A stretch of 64,000 bases of DNA from Ipomoea triloba (lineage: Eukaryota; Streptophyta; Magnoliopsida; Solanales; Convolvulaceae), in assembly GCF_003576645.1 (NCBI RefSeq), contig NC_044916.1, forward strand, positions 29,147,060 through 29,211,059, read 5' to 3'. The notes under the pieces were generated by a model. It made no database searches. It had not been told where the DNA came from and saw only the letters and a program-made list of their open reading frames with translations. Shown piece after piece: positions 20,170-33,925 of this stretch. Within the stretch, counting starts at the first letter, position 1; each line of letters begins with the position of its first letter. Made by a program: the position numbers and the translations under genes.

Positions 20170-23100
20170 TTACTTATTCCCAACCGATGAGACCTTGTCT
20201 GTGTTTGAAGGTTGTACTGAACTACCTGCAACTGCTGTGGGCATAAATGAGCTGGGAGCAGGCATTGATGCCATCAGGGGCCTTGAAATTGGCGGCCTTA
20301 TTGCAGAGCCCATGCCAGTTAACGGCCTAGGAGCTGCCCCAGGAAAAGTCATTCCAGGTTTGTTGGCAGGTAATGGTTGTGACATGGGACGAGCTGAGGA
20401 TCCAGAAATGCCAAATCGGCTTGCAATTATCTGTGCTCTCTCATGGAAAAGTTTCTGTTTTGACCTATCCAACTGTTCTCTAACCCTTACTAAGGTGTTC
20501 TCCATCTCACTGAAGAAGCCCAACTTGGTCTCCAGCTTGTGTAACTGCAAATTAATCAAGATTACCAAACTTATCTAGCAATACAATAAGAGTGAATGAA
20601 ACAAAGTACTGATTTAACATCAGCTCAAAATGCCACAGCAAAATTAGGAGAACGTGATATGCAATTGGCCAGCAAAATGCAATTATTTGTGATTGCTCGG
20701 ACCCTAGGCTGAGCCTGGATTTTACTAATAAGTAACAGGAAAATGAAAGAATTTGAAAAGGAACACAACACTTTGCAGATAGCTGATTTGTAACAAGGAA
20801 AGCATCCCATTGCATTCTGTAAAATATGAACATTTTAGCATAAAAACAATGTAAAATACTTAACTTTATCACCTAGGCAAGCTGTTCTTAGTTCCTCCAA
20901 CTGGCACAGTTTTACTAAGGCTTCTCAGTTCTAAGTAGGCTAATCAGAATTTCAGTTCCAATGTAAAGCCAATTTAATGGCAACAGCCAAAACAGATTAC
21001 CATTAAGCAACACAACAAATAAAACAATAGCAGATCTTCTAGCAAGACACTAACAAAAGGCATGTTGATTAGCAATAAGAATTACCTGTTTTTCTATTAA
21101 TGATGTAGCAAGCTTCCGAATTTGATCTTCTTCTTGCTCTGCAAGAAACTTTGCCTTCACTGCTGCAGCTGACAAAGCAGTGACTGCAGCATGCTTAATC
21201 TTATCAATATCGAGATCATTTTTATTTGAAGCATCTTTCTTCTCAATCTTGCACTCTTTTTCTTCACCTACTCGGAATAAATAAATAAATCAATTGATCA
21301 AAATCTGAGCCTTAGTTGGAGCTTCAATTTAATGATAATCTTGTCTTTGGTGCCTATAATCTACAATCAGATTGTGAGGGACAAACCTGTTGATTTAACT
21401 TTGTTTTCAACCATCGACATGGATTGCTCAGGCTCTTTCTTTTCTGTGGCAGGCATCATATCCTCGTCTTTTGGAGAATCCACAGAATGAGATGGTATGG
21501 CCACTGACGCTCCATCTTCACACTCCTTTGTTGAACTGGAAGGTGGCTCCACTTTTGATTTTTGAGTATCAGAACCTTCACCGGTACTTGGTGTTTCTTG
21601 CTTTTGCAGATCTGCTTCATCTCTTCCATTCACATGAAGTGATTCAACAACCATGTCATTAACCTTTACATCAGTTCCCTTTCTGGACTCGGATTTTTCT
21701 GAATGTTCACAATGAGAAAGTGTTTCTTCTCCTTGTCCCTTAACACTGCTCTCCCCAGCTTCACTCTGTTTCTTTTTCTCCATGGTTTCTCCTTTTTCAT
21801 TATTCTCTTCTGCTTGCTTATTCTCTTTATTCTGTTCAACAGAAGAATCAATTTTACCGTTAACTAAGTTAGGCTCTTCATGCTGTTTATTATTCCGCTG
21901 CTCATCCTGCTGCACTTCAGGCTCAGTTGAATCAGTAACAGCTCTGCATATTTTATAAACATCATATTCAATATTCACTCATTATTAGGTAATTAATGCT
22001 AATAGGAAGGTTGACAAACCTATCAGAGTTGGATGATTTCTTGTCATCAGGAGGATCTTCTAAAAGAAAACAGTGCCTGGCAGCTAATTGCTCACCAGAA
22101 ACAGCTTTCAAAGAGCTACGCACAGAGGCAGTAGCTACATTAGCTTCCACCAATTTTACCAGGAAAGCTGCCTGAGGTCAAAAACAGAATATTGAGACCA
22201 TTAAAACAAGTTCAATTATTTGGTTTCAGTATCTAGAACAAATTGACTATAAGCTCATTGAATCAAAACTTTTCATAATAATACCCTCGGTAGCTTGCCA
22301 ATACAAAGTGAAATTCTTGATGCTCCTCTTTTGAAGTAGCATCATTTCCCAAATAGAATTGTTAATTCCTAGTTTATAACAAGAAATGTCATAAATGTTT
22401 ACAAAATGACCATCAGCTATGTTATGCAGAGTAAGGTATCATCACATATTCAGCATGCAAGCAAAAAATTGGCAGACAACATTATCCAAATCAATACACC
22501 AGTGTGCATAACATTTCAGTGTATTCAAGAGGATCCAGGTGAAGCACCCATGTCTGCAGAAGGTCCAACACCAGCAGACTAGCCATAGAGAACCAACAGT
22601 TGAGATAACATTTGAAAAAGGGTTAGAACCATTGTGTCCCACATCGCTTTGAAACATTGTTTCCAGGATAACACAGGTTGGAAGACAAGTTTCATTGGTT
22701 GGAAAAATTGATTTTACAGGCCTTTTAACTTTTCCCATAGTCCATAGAAACATAGAACAACAGAATTACTAATCCATCTCAAGAAAGAAAAACAAAATTA
22801 ACATACCAATGCCATTACAGGATTGCCAGCTTCAGCAAATGAAAGACGTTCCCCAGGTGAAGGAAAAGAACCAATAGCTACAAATGCTTCCCTAAGAGCC
22901 TTGAGTGCAATGTTCTCGCCATATTCCTGTTCAGCATTTGAATCATTTACATCATCCGGCTTCAAAGCTTCAATTGATGAGGATGCAGGCTGATTCTCAT
23001 TTCCATCATCCTTAGATTCCTTACTCTCCGTTGTCTCGGGACCACCTTTAGATGCAGAATTGTCATCATTCACTGAAACATCAGTATTCAAAATGCCATC

Positions 23101-24935
23101 AATTTTATTATCACCATCCAAGAACATATCCTCAATTGGCATTTCAACAAAATGCAAGATGCACTGAGCTTTTGTCTTTGTTGCAACATGCTCAGCAATC
23201 TCATTCCAGTTTTCTTTGTAAAGTTCTAATGCTTCAAGGAGAAGGAGTGTCTCCTGATCAGTCCACTTCCCACTGCTTGCACCACCAGCCTCAGCAGGCT
23301 CCATAAGAATGAAATCTGAGGGGGCCATATCACGGTCAAACTTCCCATTGTTGAAGCATTCTGTACATAAATCAAAATCTGCCTGTAGAGAAAGAAGGAA
23401 ATCAACACAGTGAAGGGCCCACTTTTGACAAACATGGCTCAGAAGTCAAGATTATTCACAATTAGGGGTCATGTAAGTAGACATTTTATATTGATACTAC
23501 AAATTCAGAACTACATTGAGTATCATTGGACTCCTTGCCCCATGAACAGTGTTGTATGAAAATAATCTGCATTCATATATTTATATCTGGAATCTGTGCA
23601 ACACACTTAAATGAAGTATGGTGTTTCTTTTAACAGGACAAAACTTGAATATGTTGAGAGCAATGCTGTAAAAAGGTTTAAAATAAGGATACCTGCTTCT
23701 GGCAATGATAACGTTTACGGGAGCAATCACCCGAGCAGGAGTTACAATGATACTCAACTGAAGGGCCCTCAGACTTCCCCAATTCTTCAATCAAAGTAGA
23801 CTCGGGAAATAGCCCAGATGTCAGAGCTGGAGTGGTCATGTTTGCCCTGGGAACAACTGGTGTCCACGTTGCCTCTGATTCAAAGCGGAACAGCTTATCC
23901 AGTAAAGAATCATCCTTTGGTGCTTCCTCTACATTGGTATCAACATTCATAGCAGAATCAGGTTGTGGGAAAGGGTGGTAATTGATCAAACCCCAGTAGT
24001 CCAGAAACTCCATCACCTCTTGCCTTGCCTCCAACACACCAGTAGAGAGCTCAGACAAATCCTTCACTTCAATACGAGTGTTTGGGTCTGCGTGATACTT
24101 TCTCATGATCAAATTGCGTATCTCCATGTACATTTCAGGAGTCCTGTTTGGAGACTTCCCATTAAAGAAGGACGGCATTGTTTGCTCCTCCAATGAATGA
24201 ACTTTTGTCCAAGAAAACCAACCTGCAGAGTTAGAGAAAACCAATACATAATCTTGGAATGGACTGGGCTTAGCTTTTTCTTTTTCACTATCAGCACAAA
24301 AGCAATTACAGGAAATAGTAAAGGGCAAAAATTTCCATGCAAATCACAAAACATTCTACATAAAAAATTCTCGAAAAACATAGAAATTGAAATCTCATAA
24401 TTAAGCAATAAGACCAAAATCACGCGTTGGTAAAGAGAATTTCAAACTCACCAGCATGACTCGGCACCACATGAGCATTAGCATCTCGAGACCTAATTGC
24501 TTCAAATTCGGCTTCAATTTTTGCCTCCAACGCCTCCAAATCCTCCTTCGCTTCAATTGAAACTTCCTCGGTCTTCCGCAGCTCCCCCCCTCCAACTCTA
24601 TGCAGCAGCGCCGCATCTGCCTCGCTGCGAACGCCTGAATTTGAGGGTGAGGCGACGGAAGCGGCGTTGCTGGGCTGCTGTCGAGCTCTGGTGCACGGAC
24701 CGTTGTGGATCGGAGGAAAGGGCACCGCCGGCGCCTTCTCGCGAGCCTGGCGCTTCGAGGAAGTAGAAAGAGGAGTGGAAGTTCCAGCGCTGCCTAAGGC
24801 GCTTGCTTTCCGCTTCTGGCCCCCGCCCCTTCGCCGAGAAGTGGGCGGGTCCGAAGGTGGGGCCTCCGCCGCCTTCTGCGGGGTTGAGAAGCTCGCCGGC
24901 GGCGGAGTGCCGATATCTTTAAACTTCTCCTCCAT
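20170..24935 (-). CDS. SWI3D: SWI/SNF complex subunit SWI3D
   Basis: Intact seven-exon gene: 24935-24452, 24222-23693, 23382-22807, 22171-22020, 21943-21387, 21267-21086 and 20544-20170, all GT-AG and in phase, giving 951 residues (Arabidopsis SWI3D is of similar length). Start MEEKFKDIG, then the basic RRRGGGQKRKASALG motif typical of SWI3D. SWIRM domain about 170-250 (PSFFNGKSPNRTPEMYMEIR), ZZ-type zinc finger about 316-350 (YHCNSC..DC, DFDLCTECF), which distinguishes SWI3D from SWI3A-C, SANT domain about 376-422 (KWTDQETLLLLEALELYKEN), a long acidic, low-complexity middle (exon 5), then a C-terminal coiled coil (EEDQIRKLATSLIEKQLHKL, through REQLDRSKQKLF). It is a core scaffold of plant BRM/SYD chromatin remodellers in the nucleus. 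No damage is seen. Confidence 0.97.
22440..22760. other. Possible LTR-like insert in SWI3D intron 3
   Basis: The intron (22172-22806) contains GTGTCCCACATCGCTTTGAA at about 22634-22653; a TGTCCCACATCG motif is often seen in plant short LTR/TRIM elements. Termini were not located, so this is only a hint. Confidence 0.25.
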
Positions 24936-26955
24936 GAGTAACGCTTGCTATGGAGCTCCTCCACCGAGATCGTCGTCGTCTTCTAAGATGTGTTCATAGG
25001 AATAGCAAAATGAAAACGCATCACTTTGTTGCTACGATGCAACTCGGTCTACGCTTCTTATCGTATTGCTGTGATCTTTTAAGGCACACCGTTCAATCAG
25101 TTTTATTCTGTCAAAATAGTTGACTTTTTTAGGAGTGTTAGCAAAAATCTCATGTAATACACTCATCCAAAAATATGTATGAGACCATTTTAACTTATGA
25201 AATGAGTAAGATGTTTGATTAATGAGATTACAAATTGAACAATTAATCAAAGATTTGATACATTAATTAAATATCTTATCCGTTTCATAAATTGAGACCC
25301 GTAAGACAATTACACACAAGTGTTACTTATAAATAAATGTATAAGATTAGTTACATATATACATCACAAACACAGAAACACTTATATTTTATTCACATAT
25401 GGTAAACTTGAACTCGAATCTCACTACTTCGATCTCTTAGAGGATCAATATCAATTCATATTTTGCACAGTTTTTAATGTGCTATATATGAGGGAGAGAG
25501 CGAGTTGGGCAAGAAATAAAAGAAAAAGAAAAAATGGAAGGTTGACATTGAGTCAGTAAAACAGATGGAACATTTCTTCTGTTCATTTTTCCAATACACT
25601 TTTATAGTAAAATAGTGAACTAACGAGATAAAAAAAAAAAGAAAAAAAAAAGAAGAAAGAATAGAGCATCAATATAAGTTCACATTTTCCAATGCACTTT
25701 TACTGTTCCAAAAACTCTATTTTGCAGATGGAATCATTTCTTCTTTCTCTTCCATGTTGGCTTTAATACTCTAAAAAACTGTAAAAGAACCATCGATGTT
25801 CATGCTCTTATTAAATGTCAAAAAAAAATCATTTAGAATTCTCAAAATATCTATCCCACATCAGAAGTGAGGGGTGGTTGAATGGGCCAGAAAAAAATCG
25901 AGGTGAGTAAGTAATGAATGTAACCATGTATGTGCACAAAGATGAAATCTCTTGCTCTAAGGGTCTCCACACTCGGTCATAATGGTGGAAGAGCCTCTTA
26001 CGTGGAATGATCGAGATCTATTACCAACAAAGAGGCACATCAAGTTTAACTATCACATTATAATTGTTAAATCTCGATCAAATAGTATTGCATGCAATCT
26101 TCATTGGTGGCTGTAGAAGTTATAATTAATAACCCTATTAGTTAGTGTTTAACTTTTATGAAACAGTGAACTAAAATATATCGAACTAAAACAACTTCTT
26201 GATACATACACTCATACACCCCAGGTGGAGTGTTGCTGCAATTACTATTATTATTACAATGGAATGACCACTTTTATAGTTAGTGTATGGAGAATTATCT
26301 CTATTTTAGGAATAGTGGATAGTGGATGATTTAAGTTAGTGTATGGAGAATTGTCTGTCCTCTTATATCTTTTTTATAGAGTTGGAAAGGTGCATTCTGG
26401 TAAAATTCGACTATAACTAATTCACTCAAATTAAAAATGTTAATAAATAACTTCTAAAACGAGACAAACAAAAAATGTCAATAAACAGTTCTCACATGAA
26501 GTCAAACTTAGAACCCTGTGATTATTAAATCAGACTAACTTGACTAGGTTATCTTATTAGAATAATGAGTTTTTTTCTCTCATTTTCTAAAATTTAACCC
26601 TTAGACCCAAAGAAACGCATTTGGATGCAAATGATGATAAGTTATTTTTTAGCTTTTAAGCCTGCTTTGCTATATATCATGCAACACCAAAAGCTTTTTA
26701 TATGATAAGTGGAAAATGTCATATTAAAGGGCAAATTGACACGAATGATCTTCCTCAACTTCTCCCCCCGTGAGAATATAATTGCTGCCATAGATGCTTA
26801 CCAAGCAAAAAACAAAAACTTTTACATGGCAGCCTTGCCCGGAGTTCAAATCTGCATGCTTCCATGTAAAATTACACGCTTCAACATTAATTGCATCTCT
26901 ATAGAAAGATCTAATAATAGTAAACATATATATTCTTACTGGGCCTTATCCAAAC
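24936..26955. other. SWI3D promoter side and repeat-rich spacer
   Basis: The first few hundred bases are presumably the SWI3D promoter. About 25270-25330 has a degenerate GAGACCCGTAAGACAATTAC end of the MULE-type MITE. About 25855-25895 reads ATCCCACATCAGAAGTGAGG, a possible TRIM remnant. Otherwise nothing is recognised. Confidence 0.4.
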
Positions 26956-26959
26956 CATA

Positions 26960-27228
26960 TTGTTTTTGGGTCTGCATGGATCATAGTCCACACAGCTGTG
27001 TGGACCAAAAATAAAAAGTACATTATTTTTGTACTGAAGATACATTATTTTTGTACGGTAGGTACATTATTTGATAGTATATATCAAATAATGTACCTTC
27101 AGTACAAAAATAATGTACCCTAAAATAATGTACCTACAGTATAAAAATAATGTATCTTTAATATAAAAATAATGTACTTTTTATTTTTGGTCCACAGAGC
27201 TGTGTGGACCATGGTCCATCCAATAATG
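26960..27228. mobile_element. Palindromic GGACC-end element
   Basis: Left CATAGTCCACACAGCTGTGTGG, complement of right GGTCCACAGAGCTGTGTGGACC. The interior is a long inverted repeat built from AAAAAGTACATTATTTTTGTAC motifs meeting at TTTGATAGTATATATCAAA (about 27070-27090). No coding capacity. Confidence 0.75.
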
Positions 27229-27235
27229 ATTGCTG

Positions 27236-27335
27236 ATGGCAAATTATGCTGTGGACCCAGGTCCACCTTGCAAGGTGGACCTGGGTCCAAATCTATGTCG
27301 TTTTTGTCTTTTTTTTTTTTTTTTTTTTTTTTTTN

Positions 27336-27376
<41 letters not shown>

Positions 27377-27900
27377 GTAAACATATTGCTAAATATAGAG
27401 TTGTCCAAAAATGTGTGAATGTAGAGGTTTCAAAGTGTGAATGTAGAGTATAGAAATCGTGAATGTAGATTTATGATTGTGTGAGTGTAGAGTTGCCCAG
27501 AAATGTGTGAATGTGAATGTTTCAAATTGTGAATATGAAGTATAGAAATCGTGAATGTAGAGTTATGCATGTGTGAATCTGTAATAGAGTTAAGAAGTTC
27601 TAGCAACTTGTAGCCCTGTAATGTGTGAATGTGGAGTTCTCAAGTTGTGAATATGGAGTATAGGACCTGTGAATATAGAGTTTTAAATGTGTGAATGCAT
27701 AACAGTGATAATATAGTTACTAAACATATAATCCTGTAATGTGTGAATGTGTGAATGTGGAGTTTACAAAGTGTGAATGTAAAGTATCATATAACCATAT
27801 AATGTGTGAATATGGAGTTTACAAAGTGTGAATGTAGAGTATAGTGTATGTGAATGTAGACCCAAGTCCATCTTGCAAGGTGGACCTGGGTCCATGGCAT
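27236..27900. mobile_element. Palindromic GGACC-end element with GTGTGAATGTAG minisatellite
   Basis: The left end GTGGACCCAGGTCCACCTTG (about 27252-27271) continues into its own mirror CAAGGTGGACCTGGGTCC; the right end (about 27858-27895) carries the same double palindrome. GCAAATTATG precedes the left end. Inside are poly-T with one N at 27335, then roughly 460 bases of imperfect GTGTGAATGTAGAGTTT-type repeats. Confidence 0.7.
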
Positions 27901-28069
27901 AACAACCCATAATCTGATATGATGGGCTTCTTGGGATTCCACTGAAGAAAGTATATCAAATGGCAATATTAGGTTGGGCCGATCTGAATTGCCCCAACTC
28001 AAGAGACTGACGGCCTAAAACAAGCCAGGCTATTACATGTATGACACAAAGCTACATTGCATGGTTACC

Positions 28070-28425
28070 AGCATTGTGGACCCTAAATCGAAACGATGAG
28101 GTACTAAATTCATATTGGTAAGGTACAAAATTTTAGAACACAAAATACAAAAATCATAACACAAAACACATACACATGTTATATATTACTTATTTTTCAA
28201 ATCTAATTTAGGTACAAAATTTGAGTTCATAGGCACCAAATTTCACAACGTAATACATATAAATTCATAACATAAGACACAACTACTAATTTGTTTCATG
28301 TACAAAATTCACACTCTTAGGGTACAAAATTTCATAACGTAACACAGAAAAACTCACAACATAAAATACATACACATGTACCAAGATTCACACTTCACTG
28401 TGCACTGTGAACCCTAGTCCATGTT
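28070..28425. mobile_element. Probable related element with ACAAAATTC repeats
   Basis: Begins near TTGTGGACCCTAAATCG and ends near GTGAACCCTAGTCCATG. The interior repeats a phrase like GGTACAAAATTTCATAACGT(A)ACAC about five times. End symmetry is weaker than in the other copies. Confidence 0.45.
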
Positions 28426-29296
28426 ATAAGGATTGCACTGGGTTGGGCCAGATTACCTTAGAGTTTGGGTTTCTAAAATTTGTTTATGTTTGTCCCATTG
28501 ACAATTAGTAAAGGTATACCCTAATTTTTTATGCTATTTTTCATCCAAAATACTTGTACCAATAGTTATGAGTATTGTACTTTGATATTTAATTTGTAGA
28601 CAAAATCACATTTTTACATTAAACATGACATTTAAATTATATTGATCATTATATTAATCTTTGCGCGTTATAAAAACACAAAACAATCCCACTTGATTGA
28701 GTTGGTACAGTTAGTTTGGGTAGAAATTGCCTGTTAACCTTCTTAGTTTGAGCCGGTAACTATGAGAAACTTAAACTGATTTAAGTCTATGTAACCCTTT
28801 ATCAGCTAGGGTCACAATATTAACTTTTTAAAAAATGCACTAATAAATACGAGCCAACTTGTAAATCATGGTTATAGAAACACATTTATAAAATCATGAG
28901 AAACATAATAATTATTTGAATTTATATATGATACGTAAGACTCCTTAAAAAAAGGCCATGTGGAAGTTAGGGAAGATAAGTTGGTGTTGATAGGCAAAGC
29001 CAAAACAGCTTTTACGTCTTTGGTTCTTATCCCATAATAATATTGTTCTATCTATGTATCTATCCAGATCCGATCCCCAAATCACGACATGAATTTTGGA
29101 GGGATTCTACTGCAGTATAGTAGTTGGGGAAGCAGACCATCCCGTCCATATCGGGAAAGAATATTAACAAGCGGAAGACGACGTACGTTAATTTCTCCGA
29201 TTCGTCAAAGTAAACGAGTTAAATAGATCAGATGGGATCAGAGTTGTGGTTGGAGTGATCGCATATATATAGGATGGTTTACGTGTCAATATTCTC
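28426..29296. other. Spacer
   Basis: No gene. About 28690-28800 has SINE-like wording (GAGTTGGTACAGTTAG, GTTTGAGCCGGTAAC), but no clear boxes or tail. Confidence 0.35.
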
Positions 29297-29813
29297 TCGA
29301 GTGAAAATGGGTGAGATCTGAGTCGAGTGAAAATGGGTGAGATCTGAGTCGTTGATCTGATATAAATTAACAACTCAAATCAAGGATTTTTTATAAAGAA
29401 AAAGGATTTTTTATAAAGAAAAATACGTACTTCCTGAGAATTAGATGCGAATGATCTCCTCCTACTATTGACGCACCTTAAGTGTAGAACTGACCGACAC
29501 TAACGCACTTTAAGTGTAGAATTGATGCACCTTAAGTGTTAACTATGCATTTAAGTGTCAAACTGACGCACATTAAACTTAAAATATATGCACCTTAAGC
29601 TATAAACGGACCTTACACTTTAAACTTAGGCACCTAATGCTATAAACTTAGGTACCTTAAAGCTTTTAAATTAGGCACCTTAAACTTTGAACATACGCAA
29701 AATTACCATAATGTCACCATATTTTCTTAAAATTTATCTTGATTCTAGGTTGTTAGATTTTGACAAGATCAATGACTGAGATTTCATGCACTGCATTTTT
29801 TACCACTTGATCT

Positions 29814-29852
<39 letters not shown>

Positions 29853-29855
29853 TTT
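29297..29855. repeat. Small tandem duplications, CACCTTAAGTG minisatellite and TA run
   Basis: A 26-bp unit (GAGTGAAAATGGGTGAGATC...) occurs twice at about 29299-29350; AAGGATTTTTTATAAAGAAA occurs twice at about 29383-29422; then about ten degenerate copies of GCACCTTAAGTGTAGAACTGA fill 29470-29700; a (TA)n run closes the block at about 29816-29850. It may be one non-autonomous element. Confidence 0.6.
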
Positions 29856-31055
29856 AATCTATCCTTTCCTGGATCTAATTAATTGCTTTGCTTGCATCCA
29901 GAGTTCCAATTGCCAGTGTTTCGTCATGCATGAAGTTGTAGTGGACTAGTGGTTGCTCAGACAAATTAAAGAATTGAATTGAATTGAAGTAGGATATGAT
30001 CTTGTTTATTTATTTAGGGCAGATATATACATCATTCTTTTGTTGAATTTAAGGCAACGTGATGCAATGCATTTATTTCAAGCCTAGCCAGCTCTATTGG
30101 TCAATTCTTTTTTAAAAAATGATAAATATATCTTATCTTATAATAATATTATTATTAATAATGATAATAATAATACAAAATTATATAAAAACCAATAGTG
30201 GTAGAGTTGTAATAAGAATATATAAAAATTTGTTGGTGTAATTAGTTGTAACCATTACTTATACTATTAAATAACATTGTTAATAATTGTACATTAAATT
30301 GCATATTTTTTATATTTACCAATAATTTATCTAGTATCCATTGTTTTTTTAAATACTTAGGTGATCCGAATTTGTCGGAGTAATTCTAAACCCATAGGAC
30401 TTTCGTCCCTAGAGCCATTGTAGAGATAATTTGCGAGTCCCACAATCAGTCCACCGGTCAGACTTCCATCATCCTGAGTCTTTTTTTTTTTTTTCTTTCA
30501 TGTTTTCAATGAGATTTGAATCTCTATATTGCAACCTTCAATCATGACATCAAGTTAGACAACAAATCACTATACTAAGTTTCGAGGCTGATTCTAGCCA
30601 CCATTGTTGCGGGTAGTACTTGTTGCTGAGTATGATATACAAAAAATGAGGCTGATAAGTGAAAATAAATTAATGTTGCACTGATAATCACTGCCAGTTC
30701 AAACTAGATATGTACATAACAAGGAAATTATATTGCTAACCCCAACTGAAAACACTACCAAAAAGGCAAATTATATCATGGACCAAGCAGGGTCTAAGTT
30801 GTATCATGAACCTATGTTCATAAAAATTATTTTTTTTTAATAAAAAAACAGGTTCATAAAAATAATACAACATGCATGTTCATAAAAATGATATAAATTG
30901 ATCAATTATCACTTAAATATATTTTTCTCTATATTGATGTGTTTTTTTTTTAATATATCATTTCAATTTATGTGATAAACCTACAATAGTAATTTTATGT
31001 TCAACCTGTCTTCATTTTTTTCTTTTTTTTTTTTTTAAGTTAGTTTCTAGATTAT
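29856..31055. other. Repeat-poor spacer with one element end
   Basis: At about 30771 GGCAAATTATATCATGGACC is the outer end of the palindromic GGACC family; it runs into TTCATAAAAAT repeats to about 30900. No gene. Confidence 0.45.
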
Positions 31056-31059
31056 TATT

Positions 31060-31265
31060 ATTAACACTCACCACAACCACCAACACTACTGCATCATCAC
31101 CACCATCCCAAGACCACCACCACCCCCATCCCCCACACCACCACCACCACCCCACCCCCCAACACCACGTACCACTACCACCGACACCAATACAACCACC
31201 ACCATCTCAACTACTACCACAACACCACCACCATGACATCATCATCATCATCATCATCATTATTA
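31060..31265. repeat. (CCA)n and (ATC)n microsatellites
   Basis: CCA/CAC-rich tract about 31070-31235, then (ATC)n to about 31262. Confidence 0.9.
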
Positions 31266-31899
31266 TAACAAATAATATATTCATTTTTAAGAAAACAGAA
31301 TTTTTTTAACTTTTAATCAAACAGAAAAAGATAATTTTTTTTAATATTTAGCCGTACACCAAAAAATTAAAATATTTTTCAAAAAATGTATTATTCTCCT
31401 TAAAATCATTTTCTGAAAATATTTTTCAAGTTTCCAAATCAATCATTAGTTAAAATTATGAGTAAAGATCAGAGAGGGATCGGAGTAAGAGTTGATTATT
31501 ATACATACATGGTATTTTATGTTTTTTCTTTTCATTCGACATGATTGTGGTCCATGACACTTGACAGAGAGTTTAATTGGCCATTTAATGGGTGGGACTT
31601 TGGAGTAGGTTTTGGGTAAAGCTTAGGACATCATATCGACTTAGTTTGTGGTACAAAATCGTTTACAAATTAGTCATGCGGTCCTCATCCGATTGAGGAA
31701 ATTAAACTGTGGGATGATTATATTTAGGTGAATGTAGATGAGATAATATGAGTTTTTGTTTGGTGATTTTTGTTATAAAGTTGTAGACTAATTAATAGCT
31801 AACTTATTATGATTATTATTAAGATGGATGGAGTTAAGAGAGTAAATATCAAGTGGTTATTGAAAAGGTGAGGCAAGGAGCTAGGGGGTGACAGTGTGT

Positions 31900-32130
31900 C
31901 ACGATTATTCCACAGCTGGACTGTCTATTATTCAAGTTAGTTTTCAGTGAATCGCATTTTGGAGATTGATAAAGACGTTAGACATGTTCATGAAGAAGCA
32001 AATTTCTATGCTAATCAGATGTCATGTATTAAGTTTTGAGAATTTGTAGTTGGACCTCCATGTTTCAATTACGTACCCACCTAATGTTATTTGTCGTCCA
32101 CACTTGACGACTATTGATAGTGTGGGCGTG
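31900..32130 (+). pseudogene. LINE-type RNase H remnant
   Basis: The plus strand reads ILEIDKDVRHVHEEANFYAN then QMSCIKF, a stop, and EFVVGPPCFNYVPT. RHVHREAN..AD.LA is the RNase H C-terminal signature of plant LINEs. No other domain of the element is seen. Confidence 0.5.
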
Positions 32131-32139
32131 ACTTAGCCA

Positions 32140-32590
32140 CGATTTATGTAATCATCTTGATTTTATTTTTTTTTTCTTTGAAAAAAATGGTAATGTGATG
32201 TTTTATAAATGTGATACTTTATATATATTTTGTTGAACAAAAATATCTATTGACCTTTATGCATGCATCCCAACCCAACATACCCGTGTTAAACCTCCAT
32301 ATGATCTGATTAGCTAAATATAGAAATAATAATGGTTGACAAAAGAAAAGAAAAGAAAAATGTAGAGATCAGAGAGACAATAATTTTTTGAGTCTTTTTG
32401 GGTCAAATAAATCATATATTCATATGTAACTATTGTTTTGTAGTAGCTAGTGATAATGTGCACCTGGAGTGGAGTTTTCTCATTTTGTGCTTTAAGGCTT
32501 TGGAATGCATTGTAGAAGAAAAAAAGAAGTCCCAAAAATGAGACAAATACAGTTTAGGGGAAAATATATGCATGATATACACGAAGTAAT
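32140..32590. other. Spacer
   Basis: AT-rich; a poly-T/A tract and nothing coding. Confidence 0.5.
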
Positions 32591-32594
32591 AAAT

Positions 32595-32745
32595 AAAGTA
32601 AGTAGTCTATAGCTCAATGGCATCTCTTAAGTTCTCGAATGGGAGATTACATGTTCTAATCTTAGTTCTTTGTGCTTTAATACGTTGATAAATTATGTAT
32701 GGATAGATACAATATTGTAATAGAATCAATAATACTCAAAAAAAG
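32595..32745 (+). mobile_element. tRNA-derived SINE
   Basis: A-box-like ATAGCTCAATGGC at about 32609, B-box-like ATGTTCTAATCTTAG at about 32650, and the tail ATTGTAATAGAATCAATAAT then ACTC and poly-A, which is the tail also seen at 35.75 and 56.1 kb. Confidence 0.6.
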
Positions 32746-32749
32746 GTAA

Positions 32750-33587
32750 GATGAAAAGATTGGATTTCATACTTGTACTACCATGTTTTCTCAAAAGAAA
32801 AACTCAGGCATATAAAGAAGAATAGATTTTTTAAAAATAAAAAATAAAATTACACATGGAGTGCACATTGCATGTCCTGTGGGCACTTGTGTGACACAAC
32901 TCACCTGGTGTGTGAAAGTGATATTGCCATTTGTAAGATGTTGATCGTTGCTTTGGTCTAATTTAATATGTTAACTAGCCATGCCGTGATATAATGGTTT
33001 ACATTTAATTATAAATTGTAATAATTATTATTAAAAATAAAAATTGATAATAAACAAAAGAATAATAAATGATAGGTTATGTGAAGTAGTAAATTCCACC
33101 CCCCAAAAGAGAGGAGCTAATAATGTGAAATGAGGGACTACTATACAAAACCTAACAAAAAATTCGAATTGGAGATGCTTTTATGTCCATCTAATAACCA
33201 TCCCATTTATTGAAGCAAAACTTTCAAACTTGATTACTCTAAGTGAGAAACCAACATGAATATATACAATCTGTTATATGAATGCATATAATTTATTTCA
33301 GGGTAAATTGTGTGCATTTATGTAGTAGTTTGTATGTTTTCACCTAAAAGGAGATTCTCACTTGAACGCAATTCAGTTTATATTTATCGTGATGCTCCAA
33401 TGAAAACCACCGTCATGTGAGAACCTATAAACTTGTACATAAATAGACACAATCTTCTACATGAATGTACATAATATAATATTCCAAACACACAATGCAC
33501 GTAATCTACCTCGGAGTAGTTTGTGCATTCATGTTGACGCGATCGCGCGCACACACAAACACACACACATAGATAGATAAAATTTAT
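32750..33587. other. Spacer
   Basis: CA repeat at about 33548-33570; otherwise unremarkable AT-rich sequence. Confidence 0.5.
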
Positions 33588-33925
33588 TAAGTTAATTTCA
33601 TTTTGGTCATAGATTTATAGGTGTCAATCTATGATCTATCCACCTTCAGTCTTTTTTTTTTCTTTTTTCAAAGCATCCCCATTTGGTCCTATATTATTGT
33701 GGCACGACCACTTTTGGTCATCCATAACAAAATCGTCTACATTTCGTAAAATACAATGACACTTGGGTTTTCAATTATAATTTTTTTTAAAAAAAGTATA
33801 ACGTGTCAACCCACTTTGTATAAAAATGATCAAAATGTCTTTATATTTAATGACATTTCAACGATTTTGTTGACGAAGAATCAAAATTAGTTATGCCACA
33901 ATAATACTAAGATCAAATAGAGATG
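33588..33925. mobile_element. Truncated copy of the GTTAATTCC MULE-type MITE
   Basis: AGTTAATTTCATTTTGGTCA then TAGATTTATAGGTG matches the left TIR of the complete element at 56712-57111, and the interior keeps the same order (TTGTGGCACGACCACTTTTG, ACGATTTTGTTGACG, CACAATAATACTA). The right TIR is lost at about 33925. Confidence 0.7.

Noticed and set aside
22442..22753. 103-residue Cys/Trp-rich open frame in SWI3D intron 3
   Set aside because: It lies wholly within an intron, with no homology recognised; at most an LTR remnant.
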